A stretch of DNA of 54,348 nt from Nostoc sp. RI_552 (GTDB lineage: Bacteria > Cyanobacteriota > Cyanobacteriia > Cyanobacteriales > Nostocaceae). Location: NCBI GenBank assembly GCA_016124525.1, contig WGNO01000042.1:1-54348 (forward strand), written 5' to 3'. A program made the translations under genes and the position numbers. Numbering within the stretch: the first letter of the stretch is position 1; the number at the start of each line of letters is the position of its first letter. Shown in pieces: positions 1 to 8,705 of this stretch. The notes under the pieces are model-generated. The model was not told the origin of the DNA. It saw only the letters and a list, made by a program, of their open reading frames with translations, and searched no databases.

Positions 1-141
1 CGCTACCTTCAAGCTTGTATGTGTCAACAAATCAGTTATGTTCATTGGATGGAAGATATTATGAGATGTTGACATTTTCACCTTTGATAGGACTACTATA
101 TCTAACTATGTAAAGTTTTGTAATGACATTCAACATTTCTG
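1..141 (+). mobile_element. Right end of an IS4-like insertion sequence, cut by the window edge (copy A)
   Basis: Codons 1-72 on the plus strand read as a transposase C-terminus (ISYVHWMEDIMRC, then TGA at 70-72). About 70 bp of non-coding IS end follows, to about 141. The whole stretch matches, in inverted orientation, the 3' end of the decayed transposase and IS end at 485-600: KIRYIHWF, a stop, then DIMLC there, and TTGAATGTT plus ACAAAACTTTACAT in both ends. That inverted match identifies it. The part visible here has no stop before the natural terminator, so this copy may be healthier than copy B. The rest lies outside the window. Confidence 0.6.
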
Positions 142-208
142 CATCACTGAGAATAATTACCCGTTCCCTAAGATGAAAATTACCTGTTGAAAAGTTATAA
201 AACAACCT

Positions 209-484
209 CTAAGCTACATCCTTGATGGTATTATGAATAATAGATAATAATTCCTCAAATACAACAGCTTTAAACTCTTGATTATTCATGAATTCCATAA
301 AGATTTCTTGATTAGCTTCCATAGGTTCAATTAATGGATTTTCTGGACGTTTTTCTAGAGCCGGAGTAAGATTTTCTTTAGTATTAACTTCTGAAGTAAT
401 TTTACAAAGTGGGATTCACAAATTGACGACCATGAAAAGCAAAAATTGCATTACGCAATAAATCGAGAGACAAAGCACTGCAAC
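209..484 (-). pseudogene. Remnants of coding sequence between two inverted IS copies (YARHG-like, plus an unassigned C-terminal tail)
   Basis: Reading leftward from 484, one minus frame gives CSALSLDLLRNAIFAFHGRQF, then a TAA where a Gln would be expected, then NYFRS and another stop. This resembles the YARHG domain (LRNEIYARHG...F...LQ.YF). A different minus frame, open from about 410 to a TAG at 209-211, ends NQEIFMEFMNNQEFKAVVFE...TIKDVA. That tail looks faintly like the C-terminus of type I restriction R subunits (EIF..FMN..EF). The YARHG frame abuts the IS end, so the IS may have inserted into this gene. The YARHG reading is fairly good; the second assignment is weak. Confidence 0.4.
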
Positions 485-1631
485 CAGAAACGTTGAATGT
501 TGATACAAAACTTTACATTGTTGATTATAATAAGTCTACAAAGCGTGAAATTGTCAACATAACATTATGTCCTAAAACCAATGAATATAGCGAATTTTAT
601 CTAATAGTGTGTTTCCCCATTGTTGAGGAATACATGAAAGCTGTAAAATGAGATAAGCTATCAAACTCACATATATTTGTATAGTAATGCTATTGACGTT
701 CTTGGTAATTAATTTGTCAAGGTTTAATTGCATTTTTAAAACTTCCACAACAATTGGACTCACCAAGGGAATTGATAAATATCTCTGATTTCATCATCAC
801 TAACTGCGGCTTCTCCAGACCCAGGTAAATTAGTTACTAAACGAAACTCAGTTTTCGTTTCTAAATCACAAAAGTTAACTACCCTATAGGCTTGAGCATC
901 ATCAGATGCACCAATTTTAACTAAGTCAGTTGATTCTTCAAATTCTAGTTTCCAATTATTCTTTATTTGCAGAACAAAATATTTTTTCTCCTGAACTAAT
1001 TCTCGAATAAATTTTAATCCAGCGAACTCTCTATCTATTACTCCTACAGCATTTTCTGGTAAATTTGATATCATTGTTGAGCGGAATTTATAATCATGTT
1101 TATTCCCAAAGTTTATGAGGTTATCTTCTGGACTTCCTGTAGCTAAATTCAGCGAACTAAAAAGTTTGACTTGGTGATGACCTAGCACCTATAAAAACTT
1201 ACTTGTCAATGTAATAATTGTCGAATCAATTGGAAAAATAGCATATTTATCATGTAATTTTTTGTGAGTTTTACTTTGTACTAACTCGTTTAATTTTTTA
1301 TAAATTTCTTGGAATGGTTTTTGACTGCGATGGAAGTTGGCTTTGGAAAAAGTAGAAATATCTACTTCAAACCCCGTATCATTAAGTCTCTTAAATAAAT
1401 CTCGCATACTTGTGAGGCTATTATCCAATAGATAAGATAGCCAAAACTCAAAGAACAGAGGGCTGTTCAATACTGGATAATCCTTTTTAGGCAGTTTGCT
1501 CAAGATATCTTTGACAATTTTGGGAAATGAGTTTGTAATTACCGCTGATTAAGATATTCTAATACTTCGCCCAAAACTTAACATACTTTGGGTTATTTTT
1601 ATCAGCTTTTTGTTAACATTCAATACTTATG
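485..1631 (-). mobile_element. Decayed IS4-like insertion sequence (copy B)
   Basis: A transposase pseudogene lies between imperfect terminal inverted repeats. The end at 485-511 (CAGAAACGTTGAATGTTGAT...) matches the complement of 1605-1631 (CATAAGTATTGAATGTTAAC...), sharing TTGAATGTT and flanking A-rich bases. The hexamer AGCACT occurs at 474-479 and at 1632-1637, just outside the two ends, and could be the remains of a target duplication, although the left copy is separated from the repeat by 5 nt. The right end also matches copy A at 1-141 in inverted orientation. The exact boundaries are therefore uncertain by several bases. Confidence 0.6.
554..1503 (-). pseudogene. IS4-family transposase, inactivated by several nonsense mutations and a frameshift
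   Basis: The frame starts at 1503 (MSKLPKKDYPVLNSP...) and carries the DDE-family landmark IDSTIITLTSKFL. It hits a TAG at 1189-1191 where the family has Trp, continues in the same frame as VLGHHQVKLFSSLNLATG and VGVIDREFAG, and meets a TGA at 760-762. Near 732 the reading shifts by one base, apparently a lost T in a T/A run, into LKMQLNLDKLITKN. A last TAG at 572-574 precedes DIMLC and the natural TGA at 554. The Asp of IDST and the D of VGVIDREF are probably two catalytic acids. With three stops and one frameshift the gene cannot make active transposase. Confidence 0.85.
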
Positions 1632-1712
1632 AGCACTAATATTTGATTTATAAAAAAAACTGTGAGATAATAGTAATAGATACAAATAAAATTAGGAAGC
1701 AAAAGCAATGTA

Positions 1713-2044
1713 AATTTTATCATTATTCCTCATGGTCGATTTATCCAACAATTAGAATATAAAGCTAAACTTCTTGGAATTAAGGTGAAACGAATAATGT
1801 AGTTTTCTGAATTTCAACCCATCAAAAAGCATGGGCAATATTTAGGCAAAATAATTAAGATTAAGAGACGTAGATTTAGGTCGAAATCTGGGAAAAATAT
1901 TCAACAGATTTAAACAATTCCCTAAATATATCAAGAAAGGTAGTCGGGGATTCTATCTTTGATAGAAACTCAATAGACGGGCTTGTAGTTAGCCCGGTAA
2001 TGTTTACACCTTACAAAACTAGAAATATAGTCAAATATTTCTAG
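1713..2044 (+). pseudogene. C-terminal remnant of a TnpB (IS200/IS605-type) protein
   Basis: Scattered frames on the plus strand reproduce the end of a TnpB protein. IPHGRFIQQLEYKAKLLGIKV (1722-1790) is followed by a stop, then KKHGQYLGK and FRSKSGKNI (about 1830-1905), more stops, and finally SIDGLVVSPVMFTPYKTRN ending at TAG 2042-2044. The order and spacing match the TnpB C-terminal third (YKA..LGI, GK.I.A, IEG...SPV..TP). Most of the gene and the catalytic zinc-finger region are missing. It ends only 42 bp before argH. In the gap from 1504 to 1712 I see only the IS end and AT-rich spacer. Confidence 0.65.
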
Positions 2045-2086
2045 TAACTATTCATCAATGACCACTCCCCATTACCCTGATAATTT

Positions 2087-3472
2087 ATGACCAAAGAACA
2101 AACCTGGAGTCAACGATTTGAATCAGCATTGCATCCGGCCATCGCTCGTTTTAATGCTAGTATCGGCTTCGATATCGAACTAATCGAGTACGATATCACT
2201 GGCTCTCAAGCCCACGCCAAAATGTTAGCCCACACAAGTATTATTTCCCCTATAGAAGGTGAACAACTTGTAGCAGGTTTAGAACAAATTCGCCAAGAAC
2301 ACCGCCAAGGCAAATTTAATCCGGGGATTGATGCGGAAGATGTACATTTTGCCGTGGAACGGCGATTGACAGAAATTGTTGGTGATGTAGGTAAAAAACT
2401 CCATACTGCGCGCTCACGTAATGACCAAGTTGGCACTGATACCAGACTTTATCTCCGCGACCAAATTCAAGAAATCCGTAGCCAACTGCGGGAATTCCAA
2501 AATGTATTGCTGGATATAGCCCAACAGCACATTGAAACTCTAATTCCCGGTTATACTCACCTACAACGCGCCCAACCCGTGAGTTTAGCTCATCACCTCT
2601 TAGCCTACTTCCAAATGGCACAACGGGACTGGGAACGCCTCAGAGATATGACCCCAAGGGTGAACATTTCCCCCCTGGGTTGTGGTGCATTAGCAGGAAC
2701 AACTTTCCCCATTGACAGACATTACACAGCCCAACTGTTGAATTTTGACAATATTTATGCTAACAGCTTAGATGCAGTCAGCGATCGCGACTTTGCAATT
2801 GAATTTCTCTGTGCTGCTAGCTTAATTATGGTTCACCTCAGCCGTCTTGCAGAAGAAGTTATTCTTTGGTCATCTGAAGAATTTGGTTTTGTCACCCTCA
2901 AAGATAGCTGCGCCACTGGTTCCAGCATTATGCCTCAAAAGAAAAACCCAGACGTACCAGAATTGGTTCGAGGAAAAACTGGGCGGGTGTTTGGTCATCT
3001 CCAAGCAATGCTGGTAATTATGAAAGGTCTACCTCTGGCATATAACAAAGACCTTCAAGAAGATAAAGAAGGTTTATTTGACAGCGTTAATACCATTAAA
3101 GCCTCTTTGGCAGCAATGACAATATTGTTGCAGGAAGGCTTGGAATTTCGCACCCACCGTTTAGCAGCAGCCGTAGCTGAAGATTTCTCCAATGCTACAG
3201 ATGTAGCAGATTATTTAGCTGCTAAGGGTGTGCCTTTCCGAGAAGCTTATAATCTTGTAGGCAAAGTAGTAAAAACCAGTATTGCCGCAGGTAAACTCTT
3301 GAAAGATTTGACCCCAGAAGAATGGCAACAACTGCACCCAGCATTTGCCACAGATATCTACGAAGCAATATCTCCCCGTCAAGTTGTAGCAGCACGCAAC
3401 AGTTACGGTGGCACAGGTTTTGCACAGGTCAATCAGGCAATTGCTACAGCCCGCGCTCAAATAACTGAATAA
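2087..3472 (+). CDS. argH: Argininosuccinate lyase
   Basis: This enzyme splits argininosuccinate into arginine and fumarate, the last step of arginine synthesis, in the cytoplasm. The 461-residue length is normal for the family. Family landmarks are visible: [15 protein letters not shown] near residue 110, [16 protein letters not shown] near 160, and the signature loop [12 protein letters not shown] near 283, whose serine is the catalytic base in the fumarase/aspartase superfamily. The ATG at 2087 fits the family N-terminus ([11 protein letters not shown]). The gene stands alone: decayed transposon DNA lies upstream and the next plus-strand gene is 650 bp away. It has no obvious Shine-Dalgarno. 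Identification is secure. Confidence 0.97.
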   Translation: MTKEQTWSQRFESALHPAIARFNASIGFDIELIEYDITGSQAHAKMLAHTSIISPIEGEQLVAGLEQIRQEHRQGKFNPGIDAEDVHFAVERRLTEIVGDVGKKLHTARSRNDQVGTDTRLYLRDQIQEIRSQLREFQNVLLDIAQQHIETLIPGYTHLQRAQPVSLAHHLLAYFQMAQRDWERLRDMTPRVNISPLGCGALAGTTFPIDRHYTAQLLNFDNIYANSLDAVSDRDFAIEFLCAASLIMVHLSRLAEEVILWSSEEFGFVTLKDSCATGSSIMPQKKNPDVPELVRGKTGRVFGHLQAMLVIMKGLPLAYNKDLQEDKEGLFDSVNTIKASLAAMTILLQEGLEFRTHRLAAAVAEDFSNATDVADYLAAKGVPFREAYNLVGKVVKTSIAAGKLLKDLTPEEWQQLHPAFATDIYEAISPRQVVAARNSYGGTGFAQVNQAIATARAQITE

Positions 3473-3636
3473 AAACTGGCATCAGCCAAAAAATCCCGGA
3501 TAAATGGTTTGACCATGAATGGCTACCCAAATAGTGCGCGAGGAATTTATCTTCGCGCATTGCTTGATAGGCCTTAGTCCAGAGAGAATCTCAACCTATG
3601 TATTTGTTGACCTTAAGTTAGCGAAAAAGTATCGGC

Positions 3637-3801
3637 TTACTCAGTATCAGCTGCTGCTGCCTCTTCTTCTTCCTCACCCTTGGGAGATCTTTGTTGGAAC
3701 CTTCTCTGCATTCTTCCTGTAGTAGTTCGTTTACGAAACTTTCTGGCATACGCCTGGTTCCGTAGCGCCTTTTCTTTTTTCGGGTTACGGCGCTTGGCCA
3801 T
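3637..3801 (-). CDS. Small conserved-looking basic/acidic protein, 54 residues
   Basis: A short minus-strand gene opposite apparent but meaningless plus-strand frames. It starts at ATG 3801-3799 after a good ribosome site (GAGGTGA, 4-5 bases upstream) and stops with TAA at 3637-3639. The product begins MAKRRNPKKEKALRNQAYAR, continues with a very basic KFRKRTTTGRMQRRF, then switches to an acidic tail (GEEEEEAAAADTE). The pattern resembles a short hypothetical protein I associate with Nostocales genomes, but I know no function. A charge-segregated, nucleic-acid-binding or ribosome-associated role is only a guess. It converges with argH. Confidence 0.7.
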   Translation of the reverse strand: MAKRRNPKKEKALRNQAYARKFRKRTTTGRMQRRFQQRSPKGEEEEEAAAADTE

Positions 3802-4123
3802 ATTCACCTCATTTAATAAACAACAAAAAAGTCTAACTAGGAATCACATAAGCCATATCAGCTACTTATGATGTCATTGATATACTTTTGGCCTAGTTTC
3901 AGCAATCTACATATTTAACAATATACTAGTCTATCGTATTCAATTTATTTACGTCAATACTACTCAGAATCATTTATCTCATCCCAAGCTATTTTTTGGT
4001 CAATTGGTCTGGGTAACATATTACGGATTTTCTGAATTTACATCGAAACAATGTAAATTATCCAGCTTAAATTTTGTATAAATTAATACAATTTTTTAAA
4101 ATTTTTGGCAATAAATCAGAAGC
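3802..4123. other. Intergenic spacer, no gene seen
   Basis: AT-rich spacer between the divergent small gene and the Nudix gene. It should hold both promoters. I see no convincing -35/-10 pair, repeat or RNA structure. Confidence 0.5.
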
Positions 4124-4759
4124 TTGATATACTATACGGAAGTTATTAACATCAAATCCTCAACTACGGACATATTTGTGTTACAAAAAAATCAATCGTA
4201 TAATGAGCAGCTTTATGTAAGTAGTGGGAAATTAGAAAAAACAATAGGCATATATAAGTTAAGTTTGAACGTTAATGCTTTCTTGAGGAGAATTTTCCAA
4301 TCTACACGTAACTTGTGGCGTGTAGGACAAACAGTATTGGGTATCATTTTCCGTCATCCCATTACTGGCGCTAGTATCATTCCCATCTTGCCAGACGGCC
4401 GAATTGTACTGATTAAGCGGCGCGATGATGGCTGTTGGGCATTACCTGGAGGCATGGTCGACTGGGGGGAAGATATTCCTCAAACAGTCTACCGAGAATT
4501 GATAGAAGAAACTGGATTGGAGTTAGTAAAAATTACCCGTTTGGTAGGAGTTTACTCGTCACCTGACCGTGATCCTCGCATTCATTCAATATGTATTGTA
4601 GTTGAAGCAAAAGTTCAAGGAAAAATGGAAATTCAAGATAGCTTAGAAGTTATGGAAATCCAAGCTTTTCTTCCTGACTCTTTACCCCCGGGAAAAATGT
4701 CTCATGACCACACTAGGCAGTTGCAAGACTACTTGAATGGCTTGACGACACTGGCGTAA
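4124..4759 (+). CDS. Nudix hydrolase
   Basis: Nudix enzymes hydrolyse nucleoside diphosphates linked to another group, using Mg2+. The complete Nudix box G-x5-E-x7-RE-x2-EE-x-GL is present at residues 110-132 (GGMVDWGEDIPQ...RELIEETGL), following ALPGG. The substrate cannot be read from the sequence; RDPRIHSICIVVEA after the box suggests an ADP-sugar/8-oxo-dGTP-like subgroup at best. The only start giving the full frame is TTG at 4124, and residues 1-50 look atypical, so translation may begin downstream near LRRIFQSTRNLW (about 4283-4312). No clear ribosome site decides this. The domain call is certain, the start is not. Confidence 0.85.
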   Translation: MIYYTEVINIKSSTTDIFVLQKNQSYNEQLYVSSGKLEKTIGIYKLSLNVNAFLRRIFQSTRNLWRVGQTVLGIIFRHPITGASIIPILPDGRIVLIKRRDDGCWALPGGMVDWGEDIPQTVYRELIEETGLELVKITRLVGVYSSPDRDPRIHSICIVVEAKVQGKMEIQDSLEVMEIQAFLPDSLPPGKMSHDHTRQLQDYLNGLTTLA

Positions 4760-4859
4760 AAATGTTTTGAATTTGACATTTAACGTTGAATAAAAATCGA
4801 TACCCTATTCCGTAATTCCCGGAAGAAACTTTTTCAATGGCTGTTATTTTGGCGACAAA

Positions 4860-5627
4860 GTGGGGTGGGCATCCCTGCATTTTTTTTTACATGGTGCTTG
4901 GAATGATAGCGGCCAGTGGGTATCAGTCATTGATTCATTATCTGATAATTTTCATTTTCTAGTACCAGATTTATTAGAGTTTGGTGAGTCAGAAAATCCT
5001 GATTTTCATCACTCAATTGATTTACAGGCAGAGTGGATTTCTGAATTTATTAAAGCTCTGCGACTCAAAAAAGTATACTTATTGGGCTATTCTCTTGGCG
5101 CTTGGATTGCAGCTAGCTATGCTTTAAAATATCCAGACGAAGTTAGTGGTTTAGTCTTACTAGCGCCAGAAGGTGTAGGCACAGAAGGAGAAAAAAGATA
5201 TTGGCGGAAAATGCAAAAAATAATGAGAATTACACGAATAATCTCACAAATATTCCAAATATTTGCACCTTTATGTAAAATTACCAGCTTAAAAGACAAA
5301 ATCGACAAACATTTTAATTTGCGTAGGCAATTGTTAGAAAATTCTGCCGCATGTCAATTATTATTCCAAAGGCAGCAGTGAGAAATCGAAGCAGAATTAC
5401 TACATTAAAGATTGCACCTCATGCAGGTTCAAGTTTTAATTTTGCAAGGCCGGCAAGACTCACTAGATGTGGTAGTTCAAGGTCATACCTACACTAAACT
5501 TTTGCCTCAAGTTGAGTTAAAAATTAGTGCCCAGGCTGGCAATGATTTACCTGTTTTTTGTGATGGAATTGTAGCTAGATATATCCATAGTTTTGTCATG
5601 GCTAATTTGAATTTTGTAGTCAATTAG
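4860..5627 (+). pseudogene. Alpha/beta-hydrolase, broken by two in-frame stops
   Basis: The frame carries the oxyanion-hole motif HGAWND (residues 11-16) and a nucleophile elbow GYSLG (76-80), as in alpha/beta-fold hydrolases. It stops at TGA 5379-5381. The same frame continues EIEAELLH to a second stop, TAA 5406-5408, then runs from 5412 to 5627 as QVQVLILQGRQDS...SAQAGNDLPVF, the expected C-terminal part with the acid-loop Asp. The base expected as catalytic His near AGNDLP is not a His here. The apparent GTG start (4860) lies inside a GTGGGGTGGGCATC repeat found elsewhere in the window, so the true 5' end seems replaced or lost. Probably non-functional. Confidence 0.75.
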
Positions 5628-5716
5628 CGATGTGTTTTTTACAAGGATTAACTTTAATTGGCATTTCCTAAGCAAATCTCCAATTTTTTACTTTTAAGAC
5701 TAGTAATTACCAACTA

Positions 5717-6523
5717 TCAATCAAGAATTAAACTGACTATTTCCCACATACCCCAAAAAGTTAAGTTTGGTTCCAAAATTAAATTCTCTGCAATTTCCGG
5801 AAACAGAAATCTTAGATGTCTTACCACTAAAATGGCATCCCCACCTTTAAGAACAATTTTGCTTTCAGGAAATAACTGCCACCAAGCGGCAATAAAATCC
5901 TTAATTCCAGCTAACACAGTGTAAATAATTCCACTTTGAATCGCCTCTTGTGTATTTAGGCTAAAGCGTCGAGGTAAAGACATAATCTCGGTTTTTACCT
6001 GTGGCAATTGTCCTGTTTTTTCACTGAGAGTAGTAAACTGTAAACCTATACCCGGCATAATTGCACCCCCAACTAAAGACTGATGACCATCTGCACCTGT
6101 AAAAGTTAGTGCAGTCCCAGCATCAATGACTAGCATCGGAAAACCCCAAGTTTTTCCAGCTCCCCACAAAGCTAAGGCCCGGTCAATTCCCAAAGTAGGA
6201 TACATATTCAATAGCGGGATTTGCTCCAAAGCAATCACACGTACATGAGGATGAGTTTGCCAAAGCTTTGTTTGATGGGGAACAACGGAAGCTAAAAAAA
6301 TAGGAGTATGAAAAGAGATTTTTTCGCCTACTTCCCTAGAGATACTGAAATGCAAAAGTTCTGCTGGTAAATCATTTATTGTTTGACATTCACTCAAATG
6401 GTCAGTATCCCAAGTGTAATCCAGGCTTTTATCTCTAAATAACCCCCAGTGCAGCCGGGAATTACCAATTTCCAAAGCTAACCAAATATTCTCTCTCTTT
6501 CCTCTGCCTATTTTTGGTTTCAC
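5717..6523 (-). CDS. coaX: Type III pantothenate kinase
   Basis: Phosphorylates pantothenate, the first step of coenzyme A synthesis, in the cytoplasm. Family signatures of this ASKHA-fold kinase are visible: [13 protein letters not shown] near the N-terminus (phosphate-1 loop), [24 protein letters not shown] and [14 protein letters not shown] choose GTG at 6523-6521 as start because it sits just before the conserved [12 protein letters not shown] and has a GGGAG upstream, although the spacing is tight. The frame actually stays open to an ATG at 6649, adding 42 residues that are the tail of a TnpB protein. The enzyme core looks intact. An unrelated start is possible. Confidence 0.88.
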   Translation of the reverse strand: MKPKIGRGKRENIWLALEIGNSRLHWGLFRDKSLDYTWDTDHLSECQTINDLPAELLHFSISREVGEKISFHTPIFLASVVPHQTKLWQTHPHVRVIALEQIPLLNMYPTLGIDRALALWGAGKTWGFPMLVIDAGTALTFTGADGHQSLVGGAIMPGIGLQFTTLSEKTGQLPQVKTEIMSLPRRFSLNTQEAIQSGIIYTVLAGIKDFIAAWWQLFPESKIVLKGGDAILVVRHLRFLFPEIAENLILEPNLTFWGMWEIVSLILD

Positions 6524-6740
6524 ACTCCCTACTTTGCGAAGTATATTCGCACCCCCATTTAAGTCAGCGTTAATAACTTTTCCTGTTTCAGTTTCCACTT
6601 GATACCCACCCTTCAGGTTTTGCGCCGAAAATGGCCAGAAAATCACCATCTAAAAAACTAGCTTTACTGGTGTGGGATTCCTCTGATTCAACAAATTTCG
6701 TGGAATAGTACTCACAGAGTTCCTTGACCAGTTCCTGACT
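6524..6740 (-). pseudogene. TnpB C-terminal remnant fused in frame to coaX
   Basis: On the minus strand, 6738-6600 reads ELVKELCEYY...[19 protein letters not shown] and [13 protein letters not shown], typical of the TnpB region just before the zinc finger end. After a frameshift near 6600 it continues as [20 protein letters not shown], the TnpB C-terminal signature, and this second frame is the one that runs without a stop into CoaX. The transposase is cut exactly after NILRKV. No intact terminal structure is visible. The rest of the 6524-6891 gap holds the upstream region of flv3. Confidence 0.75.
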
Positions 6741-6891
6741 CTAAAGCCTGGCGTCTCCCATTTCATCCCCTGTCCAAAGCACAAAGTACCCAACTACGTT
6801 CCTGCTTCTGGTAGGACTTTCACCCTCCTGCTAAAGTATGGTAACAATAGAATCAGAGGAAAATATACTCATTGTGTCAAGGAGGGCAACT

Positions 6892-8616
6892 ATGGTAGCA
6901 CTTACCGAAAAAACAGCAAAACGGCTCACCATAGAGACTGTGGAAATTGCTCAAGAAACCACGGCAATTCGTTCTTTAGACTGGGATCGCGATCGCTTTG
7001 ATATAGAATTCGGTCTGCAAAACGGTACAACTTATAACTCGTTTCTAATTCGCGGTGAGCAAACTGGCCTAGTTGACACCTCTCACGCAAAGTTTCGCGA
7101 GTTATATTTTAATACCCTCACAGGATTAATCAATCCCAGAGAAATTGATTATCTGATTATTAGCCATACCGAGCCTGATCATAGCGGCTTAGTCAAAGAT
7201 TTGCTGGAAATGGCTCCAGAAATTACAGTTGTCGCTTCTAAAGTAGCAATCCAGTTTCTAGAAAGTTTATTACATCGGCCATTCAAACGCCAAATAGTCA
7301 AAAATGGCGATCGCTTAGATTTAGGCCATGGTCACGAATTTGAATTTGTCATCGCCCCAAATCTACACTGGCCAGACACCATATTCAGCTTCGATCACAA
7401 AACCAAAATTCTCTACACATGTGATGCTTTTGGGCTGCATTATTGCTCGGATAGTACCTTTGACAAAGATTTGGCAAAAATCGAAGCGGACTTTAAATAT
7501 TACTATGACTGCTTAATGGGTCCCAATGCCAGATCAGTTTTATCCGCACTCAAGCGCATGGCAGAACTGAAAACCATCAATATCATAGCCACTGGTCACG
7601 GACCCCTATTATCTTACAATATCCAAGAGTTAACCGGACGTTACCGCACTTGGAGCCAAAGCCAAACCAAAGCAGAAAACTGTGTGGGGATATTTTACGT
7701 CTCAGAATACGGTTATAGTGATCGCCTCGCCCAAGCAATTGCCAAAGGTATCAGTAAAACTGATGTAGCCGTAGAAATCTTGGACTTAAGCTCAGGAGTA
7801 GATTTACAAGAACTGCGGGAATTAGTCAGCCGTTGTACAGGAATCGTGGTCGGTACACCTCCAGCAGCAAGTAATGCCAATATCCAAGCTGCACTCAGCA
7901 CTATTCTGGGATCTGTCAAAGAAAAACAAGCCATAGGCATATTTGAAACGGGCGGTGGAGACGACGAACCCATAGACCCCCTACTGAATAAATTTCGCAA
8001 CTTCGGATTAACAACAGTTTTCCCCCCCATTCGCATTAAGCAAACACCCACAGAAAACACTTACCAACTTTGTGAAGAAGCAGGCACAGACCTAGGACAA
8101 TGGGTAACACGCGATCGCAGCATCAAGGCCATGAAATCCCTGGGTGTAGACTTAGATAAAGCACTAGGTAGAATTAGTGGGGGACTATATATTATCACTG
8201 CCAAAAAAGGCGACGTTTCCAGCGCCATGTTGGCCTCATGGGTTTCTCAAGCCAGCTTCAAGCCCCTGGGACTATCCATAGCCGTAGCCAAAGACCGAGC
8301 CATTGAATCACTCATGCAAGTAGGCGATCGCTTTGTCCTCAACGTCTTGGAGGAAGGTAACTACCAAAAACTCATGAGACACTTCTTAAAGCGCTTCGCT
8401 CCCGGTGCAGATCGCTTTGAAGGTGTGAAAACTCAGCCAGCCGAAAACGGCGCACCCATCCTCACAGATGCCCTAGCCTACATGGAATGTGAAGTTGTCA
8501 GTAGAATGGACTGTGGCGACCATTGGGTAGTATACAGCAACGTTTACCAAGGACGAGTTTCTAAACCAGAAGCACTCACCGCTGTCCATCATCGTAAAGT
8601 CGGTAACCATTACTAA
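6892..8616 (+). CDS. flv3: Flavodiiron protein Flv3 type (class C)
   Basis: Cyanobacterial flavodiiron proteins of the Flv1/Flv3 type reduce O2 to water with electrons from photosystem I. Start ATG 6892 is preceded by AAGGAGG with 5-6 bases spacing, so the longer frame from 6838 is not used. The 574-residue product has three parts: a metallo-beta-lactamase-like diiron domain (1-260) with intact ligands SHTEPDHSGL (H92, E94, D96, H97), LHWPDT and ATGHGPLL; a flavodoxin domain (about 270-410, IFYVSEYGYSDRLAQA); and a flavin-reductase domain (about 430-574, GDVSSAMLASWVSQAS) typical of class C. Intact ligands and the adjacent Flv1 identify Flv3. Confidence 0.9.
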   Translation: MVALTEKTAKRLTIETVEIAQETTAIRSLDWDRDRFDIEFGLQNGTTYNSFLIRGEQTGLVDTSHAKFRELYFNTLTGLINPREIDYLIISHTEPDHSGLVKDLLEMAPEITVVASKVAIQFLESLLHRPFKRQIVKNGDRLDLGHGHEFEFVIAPNLHWPDTIFSFDHKTKILYTCDAFGLHYCSDSTFDKDLAKIEADFKYYYDCLMGPNARSVLSALKRMAELKTINIIATGHGPLLSYNIQELTGRYRTWSQSQTKAENCVGIFYVSEYGYSDRLAQAIAKGISKTDVAVEILDLSSGVDLQELRELVSRCTGIVVGTPPAASNANIQAALSTILGSVKEKQAIGIFETGGGDDEPIDPLLNKFRNFGLTTVFPPIRIKQTPTENTYQLCEEAGTDLGQWVTRDRSIKAMKSLGVDLDKALGRISGGLYIITAKKGDVSSAMLASWVSQASFKPLGLSIAVAKDRAIESLMQVGDRFVLNVLEEGNYQKLMRHFLKRFAPGADRFEGVKTQPAENGAPILTDALAYMECEVVSRMDCGDHWVVYSNVYQGRVSKPEALTAVHHRKVGNHY

Positions 8617-8624
8617 TTCCTCAT

Positions 8625-8680
8625 GCCTCTGAAAGAGGCACCGCTCGCTAACTGAATTCGTAATTACGAATTACGAATTC
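8625..8680. repeat. Two hairpins in the flv3-flv1 spacer
   Basis: GCCTCT-GAA-AGAGGC (8625-8639) starts 9 bases after the flv3 stop. A perfect 12-bp inverted repeat GAATTCGTAATT-ACG-AATTACGAATTC (8654-8680) follows. Neither is followed by a T-run, so they look like RNA-stabilising or repeat-derived structures rather than terminators. Confidence 0.7.
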
Positions 8681-8705
8681 TCCTTATTCCTCATACCCAA
8701 AGGCT

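Noticed and set aside
3519..3871. Plus-strand frames over the region downstream of argH
   Set aside because: They lie antisense to the 54-residue gene, which has a better ribosome site and protein-like composition; the plus frames have none.
5658..5924. Plus-strand frame over the end of coaX
   Set aside because: Antisense shadow of coaX with no start context.
8654..8680. Terminator between flv3 and flv1
   Set aside because: A perfect inverted repeat, but AT-rich and not followed by a T-run; more likely a repeat or mRNA structure.
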